DNA of 64,000 bases. Source: Cytophagales bacterium WSM2-2 (lineage in GTDB: Bacteria > Bacteroidota > Bacteroidia > Cytophagales > Cyclobacteriaceae). Positions 1 through 7,964 of this stretch are shown one piece after another (positions within the stretch are counted from its first letter, which is position 1; each line of letters opens with the position of its first letter). The DNA lies in contig BNHL01000001.1 of assembly GCA_015472025.1 (NCBI GenBank), forward strand, positions 2,778,001 to 2,842,000. The letters are read 5' to 3'. The position numbers and the translations under genes are program-made. The notes under the pieces are model-generated. The model searched no databases. It saw only the letters and a program-made list of their open reading frames with translations, and was not told the DNA's origin.

Positions 1-168
1 ACCAGGATGGTTTTAATTACTGACTCCCCCGAGAAGTTGTTCGACAGAGCACTGAAAGCCGGAGCTTCTCAAATATTTCCTGTGAGCACCGCTCATGGTT
101 GGAAGCTTGGGAGGGTGGTTGACCCCTTTGGACACCATTGGGAAATTGGACATCCGGTAGAGAATTAA
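1..168 (+). CDS. VOC (glyoxalase/PhnB-like) protein, C-terminal part
   Basis: The last 55 codons of a gene that enters from the left edge. The segment WKLGRVVDPFGHHWEIG is the typical closing strand of glyoxalase/bleomycin-resistance (VOC) proteins of the PhnB-like type, where the Glu of HWEIG sits at the metal or ligand position. Substrate and function cannot be inferred from this end alone. It reads in the same direction as the SRPBCC and DoxX genes that follow; VOC, AHSA1 and DoxX proteins are commonly found together as small stress or co-regulated genes. Confidence 0.75.
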   Translation, partial: TRMVLITDSPEKLFDRALKAGASQIFPVSTAHGWKLGRVVDPFGHHWEIGHPVEN

Positions 169-278
169 GAATAATGTCGCAATCGCACCGCTAATATGTC
201 GTTTTCCAGCACCATCAGTTTATAATTTTCAATCCACCTTTACATCGTAATCAAAATCACAACAAAACATTAAAAACT

Positions 279-701
279 ATGGAAACTGCACTTAAAACCA
301 TCACAGTAGAGAACACAGTAAAAGCTTCTGTCGAAAAAGTATGGAAGTTCTGGACCGAACCCCAGCACATCAAAAAATGGAACAATGCCTCTGACGACTG
401 GCATACTCCTGCTGCGGAAAATGATGTGAGGACTGGAGGTAAATTCAATGTAAGAATGGAAGCTAAGGACGGAAGCTTTGGATTTGATTTTGGAGGCGTT
501 TATGACGAAGTAAAAACACACCAAGTGATTGCATACACCATGGGCGATGGCCGTAAAGTCAATATCAAATTTGCTGCGAACGGAAATGAAACAAAAGTGA
601 CTGAGACATTTGAACCAGAGACGCAGAATTCGATTGAGATGCAACGAGGCGGCTGGCAGGCTATACTTGACAATTTCAAAAAATATACGGAAGCCAATTA
701 A
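279..701 (+). CDS. SRPBCC (AHSA1-type) protein
   Basis: A 140-residue protein with the START-like helix-grip layout of the AHSA1 family: an N-terminal strand and helix (ENTVKASVEKVWKFWTEP, then HIKKWN), a central beta sheet around GGKFNVRMEAKDGS, and a C-terminal helix ending in GGWQAILDNFKKYTEAN. These proteins form a hydrophobic ligand cavity; the ligand is unknown for most bacterial members. The length is normal for the family. It lies 11 bp upstream of the DoxX-like gene, with which it probably forms an operon. The start ATG follows a long A-rich leader, usual for genes without a clear Shine-Dalgarno site. Confidence 0.85.
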   Translation: METALKTITVENTVKASVEKVWKFWTEPQHIKKWNNASDDWHTPAAENDVRTGGKFNVRMEAKDGSFGFDFGGVYDEVKTHQVIAYTMGDGRKVNIKFAANGNETKVTETFEPETQNSIEMQRGGWQAILDNFKKYTEAN

Positions 702-712
702 TCTTCGTCACC

Positions 713-1081
713 ATGAAAAGGACAAACATTATTTACTGGATTGTTACGGGACTCTTCGGTGCTTTCATGATGGTCTCAGCCATTCCTGATATACTCCTGT
801 TCCCCGATGCGAAAGAATTCATTGGCCGCCTCGGTTATCCCGATTATTTCATCCAAATGATCGGCATTTGCAAAGCGCTCGGTGTGATTGCCATTCTTGT
901 TCCTGGCTACCCGAGAATAAAAGAATGGGCTTATGCCGGATTGTTTTATGACCTTCTTGCGGCAGTATGGTCACAAGTTGCGACTGATGGCTTTCAACCA
1001 CAGATTTTCGGGATGATCCTTCCGCTAGGGTTTGCAGCAACATCGTATATATTCTATCATAAAAAATTGAAAGGAGCTTAA
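713..1081 (+). CDS. DoxX-like membrane protein
   Basis: A 122-residue hydrophobic protein with four predicted membrane helices: about residues 7-25, 46-65, 71-92 and 96-115. The order and the phrase IGICKALGVIAILVPGYPRIKEWAYAG are characteristic of the DoxX/DoxD-like family of small inner-membrane proteins. The biochemical role is not established for most members. It is adjacent to an SRPBCC gene, a frequent pairing. Its stop codon lies within the loop-proximal part of a strong terminator hairpin (1069-1097), so this operon ends here. Confidence 0.85.
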   Translation: MKRTNIIYWIVTGLFGAFMMVSAIPDILLFPDAKEFIGRLGYPDYFIQMIGICKALGVIAILVPGYPRIKEWAYAGLFYDLLAAVWSQVATDGFQPQIFGMILPLGFAATSYIFYHKKLKGA

Positions 1082-1097
1082 TCCGCTCCTTTCTTTT
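1069..1097 (+). terminator. Rho-independent terminator after the DoxX-like gene
   Basis: A perfect 9-bp stem (GAAAGGAGC at 1069-1077 with GCTCCTTTC at 1085-1093), a 7-nt loop and a following T-run. The left arm overlaps the last codons of the DoxX-like gene. Confidence 0.85.
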
Positions 1098-1336
1098 ACT
1101 ACACGTTCGCGAATTTGGTTTCTTATTCTATTCGTATTTGCAGAATTGGCTAATTTTTTTTCCTCAAATGAAGTAGTGCAGTATTTTTTTCAATTGTTAC
1201 TTACTCAGGTAGCCTGATTTCTTATTCTTTAGCATTGACTTCTTAACTGATTATAGTCACTTTTGAATCCCTCTATTAGAATTTGCCAAAGCATCTTATA
1301 TCTTCCGTTATAAAAACTAAAAGGAGTTTGATTTAC

Positions 1337-2050
1337 ATGTTTAAGAAACGATTTCTATTGCTGTCAATATTATTCTGTACGCTTTACTTTAACAGTGGTG
1401 CGCAGCACCATACAGATAAACCATCAACACATGGCATGTTGCTGATGGGAAGCGAAAAAATATATGCTTCGCACTTGCCGATGTTTCATTCACCTCACGA
1501 CTACCAGGTGCTAGTGACCTTAATCTTCGATGAGAATAGCAGAAAGAAATACATAGATGACCGGAAAGCTCACCCGGAGGAATTGATTTACACTATCGAA
1601 CCAGAGGTCTTTGTGTTGCCCGAGATGATTAATCATACCAGGAAATTCCAGGCGTCCGTTTATCGCGGGCATTTCGAACGGGGTGGAATGGTAATAGCAA
1701 AAGACGTTACTGTTACCATTGAGCAGGTTATTTACTTTGGCCAATTCAAGACAGGTGCGACAAAGCCTTGTAATCTCCAGTATTTTCTATTTGGCAACGA
1801 TAAGGAGCAATTTCTGGTACACGTCATTAATGCGAAACCCGATTTTGATGAAGTGATTAAGGTGCAGCAGAAAACCTTTAACCCTAAAATATTTGAGAAC
1901 TCACCCTTCAGGATATTGGAGTTTAAAGAGGCGGATAAGCGCTCCGGGCTATCTTGGAAAACCAATCGCTCCCAAATTCTTCAAGACCATACCAATATAG
2001 AATTCGAGACTCATCAACAACTATATATTGAGTTTGGTGATTTGAATTGA
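1337..2050 (+). CDS. Conserved secreted protein of unknown function
   Basis: A 237-residue protein. I chose the ATG at 1337 because an AAGGAG site lies about 10 nt upstream and the protein then begins with a clean signal peptide (MFKKRFLLLSILFCTLYF, cleavage near SGAQ). The frame is open further upstream to 1283, but that extension looks like leader. After the signal peptide comes THGMLLMGSEKIYASHLPMF, followed by HSPHDYQVLVTLIF, a His-rich conserved-looking block that could be a ligand or metal site, then a beta-rich region. I do not recognise an enzyme motif. It is alone between a terminator and another secreted unknown protein. Confidence 0.65.
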   Translation: MFKKRFLLLSILFCTLYFNSGAQHHTDKPSTHGMLLMGSEKIYASHLPMFHSPHDYQVLVTLIFDENSRKKYIDDRKAHPEELIYTIEPEVFVLPEMINHTRKFQASVYRGHFERGGMVIAKDVTVTIEQVIYFGQFKTGATKPCNLQYFLFGNDKEQFLVHVINAKPDFDEVIKVQQKTFNPKIFENSPFRILEFKEADKRSGLSWKTNRSQILQDHTNIEFETHQQLYIEFGDLN

Positions 2051-2087
2051 TCAAGTAGTTGCTGTTCGTAATATTAGATATTTTGAT

Positions 2088-2684
2088 ATGCGTCTTTTAA
2101 TAATCTCAATATATCTGATTCTTGGCCTCGCGTGTACTATAGCTAGTGCTCAATCAAAAACTGACTCTGTTAAAATAAAAGAGCTCAGTGTCAAAAAAGA
2201 TGCAATTGCTCATTGGATTTCCAGCCTTTCTCAAGTGTCGTACCAGGAAAGACATGAATTGTATAAAAAAGGTGTAATTGTGCGCTATGTAAAAACGAAC
2301 AAAGGCGCTACTGTAGAGCAAGAGATTGAAAAGAGTCACGACCCAGAACATTACGTTCTCTTGTACAAGGATGAAGCCGGACGCGTTCTCTATACCGAAG
2401 AGAGCACGTGCTACGAAAAAACAAAATGGTCACTTTATTTACGCCACTATTTTACTACGGAAGGCAAAACATTTCTGTTTGAGATGACCGGAGTTCAATC
2501 TCTCGGTGGTGACAATTTTGATGAAGGCTCGCTTGTTAGCTATTACGATGATAGTTTAAAACTACTTCACTCGGGCAAAAAATGCACAGGTCAGAGCATG
2601 ACATGCGCCGGGTTTGATCAACTTCCTTTTGCCCCGTCTCTGACACTGAAAGATTTTTTGCAGAAAAAGAAAATTAAATATTGA
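2088..2684 (+). CDS. Secreted protein of unknown function
   Basis: A 198-residue protein with an N-terminal hydrophobic signal (MRLLIISIYLILGLACTIAS) ending in ASAQ; cleavage by signal peptidase I after ASA is likely, though LGLAC could be a lipobox. The body is polar and Lys/Glu rich with the conserved-looking segment EQEIEKSHDPEHYVLLYKDE and two C-terminal cysteines near CTGQSMTCAGF. No family recognised. It starts 37 bp after the preceding secreted protein, so the two may be cotranscribed. Confidence 0.6.
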   Translation: MRLLIISIYLILGLACTIASAQSKTDSVKIKELSVKKDAIAHWISSLSQVSYQERHELYKKGVIVRYVKTNKGATVEQEIEKSHDPEHYVLLYKDEAGRVLYTEESTCYEKTKWSLYLRHYFTTEGKTFLFEMTGVQSLGGDNFDEGSLVSYYDDSLKLLHSGKKCTGQSMTCAGFDQLPFAPSLTLKDFLQKKKIKY

Positions 2685-2740
2685 ATCTGTTTCCAATTTG
2701 AACTTATCTGGTTTGGAAAATTCAATACGTTGATCGTAGC

Positions 2741-2786
2741 TGCCTGCCGAAGTAGCAACGCAGGCAAGGGATAGCCCGCCCGGCTA
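2741..2786. repeat. Pair of small hairpins in the intergenic region
   Basis: Two adjacent inverted repeats: TGCCTGC (2741-2747) with GCAGGCA (2760-2766), then TAGCC (2772-2776) with GGCTA (2782-2786). There is no T-run after either, so this is not a classical terminator. It is GC-rich against an AT-rich intergene and resembles the palindromic units scattered in Bacteroidota intergenic regions; the sigma-factor promoter must lie between here and 2858. Confidence 0.35.
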
Positions 2787-2857
2787 CCCAGCAACTGCAT
2801 TTTTGTAACTTAGCCTTTGTAACATCTCAACTACCCCACCGTCTTGCCTTTGAAACG

Positions 2858-3367
2858 ATGAACCTCGAAGACTTTCAAACCCGCGTTTTGCCGGCCAAAA
2901 ACAAGCTTTTTCGCTTTGCTTTGCGACTTTTGGGCAGCACGGAAGAGGCTAAAGACGTGGTGCAAGAGACGATGATCAAGGTGTGGAACGGGCGCGATAT
3001 GGCCGAAGTGCAGAACATGGAAGCCTGGTGTATGCGCATCACAAAGAATCTGTCGCTGGACAAGCTCCGGAGCCGCCAGCGCAAATCTACAGGCCCGATC
3101 AGCGAGAATTTTGAAATTGCGCAGGAGAGTTTGTCGCCACATGAGAAAACCGAAATTCATGAAAGCATGAAAAGAATTGACGAAATGATGGCTGCACTGC
3201 CCGACAAACAACGGCAGGTGATGCACCTGCGCGACATTGAGGGTTACAGTTACAATGAAATTTGCGATATACTGGAACTGGATATGAACCAGGTGAAGGT
3301 GAGTTTGTTTCGCGCCCGGAATGCCGTGCGTGAGAAGTTACTTAAACTGAATGCTTATGGACTCTAA
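2858..3367 (+). CDS. ECF RNA polymerase sigma factor (sigma-70 family)
   Basis: A 169-residue ECF-type sigma factor with region 2 at about residues 10-75 (LRLLGSTEEAKDVVQETMIKVW, core-binding and -10 recognition) and region 4 at about 108-160 (LPDKQRQVMHLRDIEGYSY, then the recognition helix MNQVKVSLFRAR). The linker lacks region 3, as expected. The stop overlaps the start of the next gene, a membrane-anchored protein that is the likely cognate anti-sigma factor, followed by two DUF4252 proteins. The cue to which it responds is unknown. Confidence 0.93.
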   Translation: MNLEDFQTRVLPAKNKLFRFALRLLGSTEEAKDVVQETMIKVWNGRDMAEVQNMEAWCMRITKNLSLDKLRSRQRKSTGPISENFEIAQESLSPHEKTEIHESMKRIDEMMAALPDKQRQVMHLRDIEGYSYNEICDILELDMNQVKVSLFRARNAVREKLLKLNAYGL

Positions 3368-3884
3368 AAATATTGAAGCGCTTCTGGAAAAATACTGGAA
3401 CGCTGAAACTACACTGGAAGAAGAACGCGAGCTGCAGGAATTTTTCAAAGAATCTAATTTCCCCGAAAACCTGGCTGACACCGCTGCGCTCTTCCGTTAT
3501 TTCGAAGCAGAGAAGGCCAAGAAATTAAATGAAAATTTTGACACAACTGTAACAAAGCAAGTGCAGGCGCGTCATGGAGGAAAGATCGTAGATATGACAA
3601 ATTGGTTTCGAGTAGCGAGAATAGCAGCCGGAGTAATCGTGGTTGTAGCATCGATTTACCTGGTGGGTCAGGAAGTACGCAAGTCAGGAAAGAATATTGA
3701 CGATACGGAAAGCGACCCAAAACTGGCTTTCGAAGAGACCAAGAAAGCATTGCTGATGATCTCGAAAAATTTCAATAAGGCACAACGTGAAGCGAGCCGG
3801 ATCAACTTGCTGAACGAGGCAGAACAGAAAATTCAGCGCAAGCCAATTGAAAATGAAAAAGAACAAAAAAAAGTAAGCATCTAA
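3351..3884 (+). CDS. Putative membrane-anchored anti-sigma protein
   Basis: A 177-residue protein whose start overlaps the sigma-factor stop by 17 bp (ATG at 3351; a second ATG at 3357 is equally plausible). The N-terminal half is a helical cytoplasmic segment of the type IEALLEKYWNAETTLEEERE, common in Bacteroidota anti-sigma-like proteins. One membrane helix spans about residues 84-102 (IAAGVIVVVASIYLVG), and a charged, probably periplasmic, helical tail follows. I see no HxxxCxxC zinc-binding ZAS motif, so the anti-sigma role rests on the gene overlap, topology and gene order. Confidence 0.7.
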   Translation: MLMDSKNIEALLEKYWNAETTLEEERELQEFFKESNFPENLADTAALFRYFEAEKAKKLNENFDTTVTKQVQARHGGKIVDMTNWFRVARIAAGVIVVVASIYLVGQEVRKSGKNIDDTESDPKLAFEETKKALLMISKNFNKAQREASRINLLNEAEQKIQRKPIENEKEQKKVSI

Positions 3885-3915
3885 AAGACATTAAAAATTT
3901 AAAATTAAACGAGCT

Positions 3916-4443
3916 ATGAAAAAGTTAATGATTGGAGCGGTGATGATGGTGTTGTCGGTAGCAGCTAATGCCCAGGGTGACGGGATTTCAAAGTTCTTCA
4001 CCAAATACCAGGACGATGAAGCATTCACCAATGTGAAAGTGAGCCAGAAGATGTTCGGCCTCTTCACCAACATGGACGTGGAAAAACCGGAAGACAAAGA
4101 AATACTTGACGCCATAAGCAAAATTCAGGGATTGCGTGTGCTGGCGAAACACGAAACGCGCGATTCGCGTGCGCTCTACAAAGAAGCGCTGACTTCGGTG
4201 CCTGGCAGCTACGAGGAGTTGATGAGCGTGCGTGACAAAGACAAAGACATGAAGTTCTTTATTAAAGAAATAAGCTCAGGGAAAATCGGTGAACTGATCA
4301 TGGTGATGGGTGGCAATGATGAATTTATGTTGCTGAGTTTATTCGGAGAAATTGACCTGAAGAAAATCGGAAGCATCGGCAAGAAAATGAATATTGATGG
4401 CTTGGATAAGCTGGACAAAATCAAAGACAATAAAAAGCATTAA
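3916..4443 (+). CDS. DUF4252 secreted protein (first copy)
   Basis: A 175-residue protein with a signal peptide (MKKLMIGAVMMVLSVAANAQ). The body has the DUF4252 pattern: an N-terminal FFTKYQDDEAFTNVKVSQKM, then a block around GLRVLAKHETRDSRALYKEA and a C-terminal MVMGGNDEFMLLSLFGEIDLKKIG. Function is unknown in this family, which recurs next to ECF sigma factors in Bacteroidota. It is 31 bp after the anti-sigma-like gene and is followed by a strong terminator, so it ends the sigma-factor transcript or limits read-through to the second copy. Confidence 0.85.
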   Translation: MKKLMIGAVMMVLSVAANAQGDGISKFFTKYQDDEAFTNVKVSQKMFGLFTNMDVEKPEDKEILDAISKIQGLRVLAKHETRDSRALYKEALTSVPGSYEELMSVRDKDKDMKFFIKEISSGKIGELIMVMGGNDEFMLLSLFGEIDLKKIGSIGKKMNIDGLDKLDKIKDNKKH

Positions 4444-4460
4444 GAGAATAGAATTCTGAA

Positions 4461-4512
4461 TTGCGAGTTTTGGGTTGTAACATTTTTGCAGCCCAAAACT
4501 CGCAACTCTTTT
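4461..4512 (+). terminator. Rho-independent terminator between the two DUF4252 genes
   Basis: A perfect 14-bp stem (4461-4474 with 4492-4505), a 17-nt loop and CTCTTTT directly after. It lies between the stop of the first DUF4252 gene and the second, so the second copy may be expressed at lower level or from its own promoter. Confidence 0.85.
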
Positions 4513-4539
4513 CATCCCTCACCGTAAAGAACAATAAGC

Positions 4540-5088
4540 ATGAAAACAATTGCCGGTATTTTGCTCCTCGCCATTTCAACTGTGGCAGCAGCGCAGACTA
4601 AAACCACAGAAGAACTTGATAAGAAGTACGAAGGTCTCTCGCTGTATTTTTACAAGAACACACTGCGGATGTTCAATCAGAGTGATAACAAGGATTTTGA
4701 TGAACTGATTAAGGACATCGAGAAGATGAAGTTCATGATGATCGACAAAACGAAGACTGCATTTGAGGGAGATGACTTCAAGAACCTGGTGAAAAGCTAC
4801 CAAGGTGAGAAATATGAAGAAATGATGACGAGCCGATATAAAGGAAAAAACCTGGGAGTTTATATTCAGCAGCAGGATGGCCGGGTAAAGGGCACCGTGA
4901 TCTTAGTGAATGATTCCTCTAGTCTTTACATTCTGGATATTCTGGGTAGGGTAGCACTGGACAAAGCATCAACGCTCTTTAAGACACTGGATGAAAGCAC
5001 TGACATCGGTCAGAGAATAAAGAACTTTACCGGTGTCAATGACAAGGTAAAGGCTAAGAAAAAAGAGCACGGTGTCAAAATCGACTAA
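4540..5088 (+). CDS. DUF4252 secreted protein (second copy)
   Basis: A 182-residue paralogue of the preceding gene. It has a signal peptide (MKTIAGILLLAISTVAAAQ), then charged helices, and the family signature near the C-terminus (LVNDSSSLYILDILGRVALDK matches the first copy's position of NDEFMLLSLFGEIDLKK). Sequence is clearly diverged from copy one, so the duplication is not recent. A terminator separates the two, and an ABC transporter ATPase gene begins 19 bp downstream. Confidence 0.82.
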   Translation: MKTIAGILLLAISTVAAAQTKTTEELDKKYEGLSLYFYKNTLRMFNQSDNKDFDELIKDIEKMKFMMIDKTKTAFEGDDFKNLVKSYQGEKYEEMMTSRYKGKNLGVYIQQQDGRVKGTVILVNDSSSLYILDILGRVALDKASTLFKTLDESTDIGQRIKNFTGVNDKVKAKKKEHGVKID

Positions 5089-5107
5089 CCCATAAAATTT
5101 CTCTCAT

Positions 5108-6019
5108 TTGGAAACAGTTCTTTCAACCAACAAGCTGACCAAGAATTTTGGAAAGCTTTGTGCAGTAAACCGCCTCGACCTGGAAGTAATGAAAGGGCAG
5201 GTGTTTGGTATGCTTGGCCCCAATGGCAGTGGGAAGACCACTACGTTGGGAATGCTCATGGGTGTGACCAACCCGACTTCAGGAAGTTTCACCTGGTTTG
5301 GCGAGCCGTCCACGAATATCACCCGGAAAAAAATTGGTGCCGTACTTGAGCATCCGATCTTCTATCCATACCTGAGCGGTCAAAAGAACCTGGAGCTGAA
5401 TGCCATGATCAAAGGCGCTGACCCCTCGAATATTCCCAAGGTTCTGGAAATAGTTGAACTTAGTACACGTAAAGACGATAAGTATAAGACATACTCGCTG
5501 GGTATGAAGCAACGTCTGGCCATTGCCTCTGCGCTGGTGAGCGACCCGATTATTCTGATCCTCGATGAACCGACCAATGGACTTGACCCGATGGGTATTG
5601 CTGAGATTCGTGAAATTGTAAAACGGATCGCAGCTGATGGAAAGACCATCATACTCGCCAGTCACTTGTTGGATGAAGTTCAGAAAGTATGTACGCACTT
5701 TGCAATTCTGAGAAAGGGCAACCTGGTGCACTCCGGACCTGTCGATGATGTTGGCAAGGGTGAGGAGACTGTGGAAGTGGTAGCTTACCATGATGACTTG
5801 TCACATATACTGCACGAATTCCGCGGAGCGCTTTCTGTAAAATCAGAGAACGGCAAGTTCAGCGTGCGCATGCGCGAAAGTTTTCACGCGGTGGATCTGA
5901 ATAAATTCCTTTTCGAAAAGGGAATTATAGCATCGCATATCCTCACTCAGAAAAAGAGCCTGGAGAAACAGTTTTTGGAAATCTTGTCGGAGAGCGCCAG
6001 CCAACCTATAAAAAATTAA
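5108..6019 (+). CDS. ABC transporter ATP-binding protein
   Basis: A 303-residue ATPase subunit with Walker A GPNGSGKT (37-44), signature SLGMK (130-134, where LSGGQ is usual), Walker B ILILDEP (149-155) and the switch His of LASHLLDEV (about 186). The C-terminal 80 residues form the extension typical of CcmA/NatA-type exporters. The start is TTG at 5108. The permease follows 4 bp after its stop, so they act as a pair at the inner membrane. Substrate unknown; the DUF4199 proteins downstream may be partners. Confidence 0.93.
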   Translation: METVLSTNKLTKNFGKLCAVNRLDLEVMKGQVFGMLGPNGSGKTTTLGMLMGVTNPTSGSFTWFGEPSTNITRKKIGAVLEHPIFYPYLSGQKNLELNAMIKGADPSNIPKVLEIVELSTRKDDKYKTYSLGMKQRLAIASALVSDPIILILDEPTNGLDPMGIAEIREIVKRIAADGKTIILASHLLDEVQKVCTHFAILRKGNLVHSGPVDDVGKGEETVEVVAYHDDLSHILHEFRGALSVKSENGKFSVRMRESFHAVDLNKFLFEKGIIASHILTQKKSLEKQFLEILSESASQPIKN

Positions 6020-6023
6020 GGTC

Positions 6024-6827
6024 ATGTTACACTTACTGAAAGTTGATTTAAAGAAGATGACAAGCTACCGCACCTTCTGGGTGGTGTGCGGCTTGTATTT
6101 TATTACGCTTGCATTCACTACTGCGAGTGGAATGGAATTCTTAAAGTGGCTAGCTTCTTTTATTGGAGGGTTCGGCCAGAAAATAAATATCGACAGGATT
6201 CCTCTTTATCATTTCCCGGATGTTTGGCAGAACCTGGTTTACGTCAGCGGACTGTTTAAAGTAGTGCTGGCAATAATGGTGGTGATCTCTATCACCAACG
6301 AATTTCAATATCGCACCATTCGTCAGAATATCATTGATGGAATGAGCCGTTGGGAATTTCTCTTTTCAAAGATTCTGACCAACGTACTGTTAAGTCTCAT
6401 GAGCGTAACGATGATCTTCCTGATAGGTATGGTCACAGGAATGATCTACTCCCCGGAAGTTGTATGGTCTGATGTTTTCACGGACCTGGAATTTTTCCCG
6501 GCATACTTTCTTGAAATTTTTGAATTTCTCTCTTATGCGTTGATGCTCGGCATCCTCGTACAGCGTTCAGGTCTAACTATAATCCTGTTACTCCTATCGC
6601 ATATGATTGAGGCAATCCTAAAAGTGAACCTGCCGGACGATCAGGATTGGCTTGGCCAGTTCTTCCCGATGCAATCCATCACTAACCTGGTGTCGCTCCC
6701 TTTTGCCAGGTATGCCTTGCAGCAAATTCAGGATTATGTTTCGTTGAGTGCAGTTGCCATTGCCCTAACCTGGACTTTTCTCTTCAACTATTTTTCATAT
6801 CTCAGGCTGAAGAAATCAGACATTTAA
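6024..6827 (+). CDS. ABC transporter permease (ABC-2 type)
   Basis: A 267-residue inner-membrane protein with about six membrane helices. The segment ISITNEFQYRTIRQNIIDGMS after the second helix is the hallmark of ABC-2/NatB-like permeases, as the region that contacts the ATPase. It forms one unit with the ATPase gene immediately upstream (4-bp gap). A 10-bp inverted repeat (6822-6852) overlaps its stop codon. Confidence 0.88.
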   Translation: MLHLLKVDLKKMTSYRTFWVVCGLYFITLAFTTASGMEFLKWLASFIGGFGQKINIDRIPLYHFPDVWQNLVYVSGLFKVVLAIMVVISITNEFQYRTIRQNIIDGMSRWEFLFSKILTNVLLSLMSVTMIFLIGMVTGMIYSPEVVWSDVFTDLEFFPAYFLEIFEFLSYALMLGILVQRSGLTIILLLLSHMIEAILKVNLPDDQDWLGQFFPMQSITNLVSLPFARYALQQIQDYVSLSAVAIALTWTFLFNYFSYLRLKKSDI

Positions 6828-6852
6828 TGCATCGAACCCGGTTGCATTAAAT
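6822..6852. repeat. Inverted repeat at the end of the ABC permease gene
   Basis: Perfect 10-bp arms ATTTAATGCA (6822-6831) and TGCATTAAAT (6843-6852) around an 11-nt centre. It overlaps the permease stop and lies 25 bp before the first DUF4199 gene. Without a T-run it is more likely an operator or an mRNA-processing/stability hairpin than a terminator. Confidence 0.5.
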
Positions 6853-6876
6853 AAGCAGAATGGCTTTCTTGCGCGG

Positions 6877-7410
6877 ATGTTTCGACACCCGTTGTTCAAA
6901 GTACCGTTTAGTTACGGCCTCATTGGTGGCGTAATCGGTTGTATCGTAATTGCCTCACTTTTTTACATGGGGCAGCACCCTTTTTTAATGCCGGTGATCT
7001 TTGATTTTCGAATTGTCATTTTCTCTGTCTTTATTTTTATCAGTTTAAAGGAGTTGCGGGAGTATCATCAACAGGGGACTTTACTATTCTGGCAGGGGAT
7101 GATCGGGAGCTACGTATTTATAGGAACCTCAGCAATTATCGCATCGATTTTTACTTTTTGTTTTGCCTTGTGGAACCCTTCCTTCCTTCCTTCGTATATC
7201 GAAAAGGTTCAGGAGCGAATGACGAAATACCAGAAAGAGTTTGAAGAAGGGATGGGTGTGGAGGCTTACCGGGAACAACTGGCGAAATTACCGGGCACTT
7301 CACCCTTTGACATGGCAAGCGACTACTTTTTGAAAAGTTTGATTATCGGTCTATTTTTGACAATAATAATCTCGGTAATTCTCAGAAAACAACCTTCACA
7401 AACCAATTAA
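6877..7410 (+). CDS. DUF4199 membrane protein
   Basis: A 177-residue membrane protein with four hydrophobic segments (about 11-28, 36-55, 73-95 and 152-169) and a charged loop between the third and fourth (VQERMTKYQKEFEEGMGVEA). This is the DUF4199 layout: the fold MTxKYQKE-type soluble insert precedes the last helix. Function unknown. It stands only 2 bp before a second DUF4199 gene and after an ABC exporter pair, an arrangement that suggests cotranscription but not a shown interaction. Confidence 0.75.
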   Translation: MFRHPLFKVPFSYGLIGGVIGCIVIASLFYMGQHPFLMPVIFDFRIVIFSVFIFISLKELREYHQQGTLLFWQGMIGSYVFIGTSAIIASIFTFCFALWNPSFLPSYIEKVQERMTKYQKEFEEGMGVEAYREQLAKLPGTSPFDMASDYFLKSLIIGLFLTIIISVILRKQPSQTN

Positions 7411-7412
7411 TT

Positions 7413-7952
7413 ATGGAAGAAAACCAAACAGCACCCGCAGTGACCACTAGATCGGCTGGTATTCGTTACGGCTTGATCATGGGTATCGTTTCGATTGCCT
7501 ATTTCTTGATTTTGAACGTATTGGGCGTTGATATGACGCAAGGCCCTGGCAGTTGGGGACGCTACATCTATTGCGGTGTCCTTATTTTCCTAGGACAGAA
7601 ATACTACAAGGACAATGGTGATGGTTTCATGGCTTATGGCCAGGGAATCGGGATTTCATTCTGGATGGGTTTGATCTCCGTTGCCATTTCCAGTGTGTTC
7701 ACTTACATCTACGTGAAGTTCATCGATAAGTCATTTATTCAGCAGATTTTGGATCGCACCCGTGAGGGGATGGAAGAAAAAGGCAATCTTTCTGACGAAC
7801 AAATCGACCAGGCAATGACAATGACATCCAAGTTTATGACTCCCGAGCTCATGCTCGTATTTGGAATCGTATTTGGAATCATCGGGACAGTGGTCATTGG
7901 TCTGATTGTGACCATCTTCACTCAGAAGAAGAACCCTGAAGCTTTCGTTTAA
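7413..7952 (+). CDS. DUF4199 membrane protein
   Basis: A 179-residue member of the same family as its upstream neighbour: four membrane helices, a short GDGFMAYGQGIGISFW segment after the second, and the soluble insert FIQQILDRTREGMEEKGNLS before the last helix (LVFGIVFGIIGTVVIGLIV). The family is largely restricted to Bacteroidota and has no known activity. It ends 12 bp before the GT2 gene; a third DUF4199 gene occurs at 33992. Confidence 0.85.
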   Translation: MEENQTAPAVTTRSAGIRYGLIMGIVSIAYFLILNVLGVDMTQGPGSWGRYIYCGVLIFLGQKYYKDNGDGFMAYGQGIGISFWMGLISVAISSVFTYIYVKFIDKSFIQQILDRTREGMEEKGNLSDEQIDQAMTMTSKFMTPELMLVFGIVFGIIGTVVIGLIVTIFTQKKNPEAFV

Positions 7953-7964
7953 ATCATCTGGACG

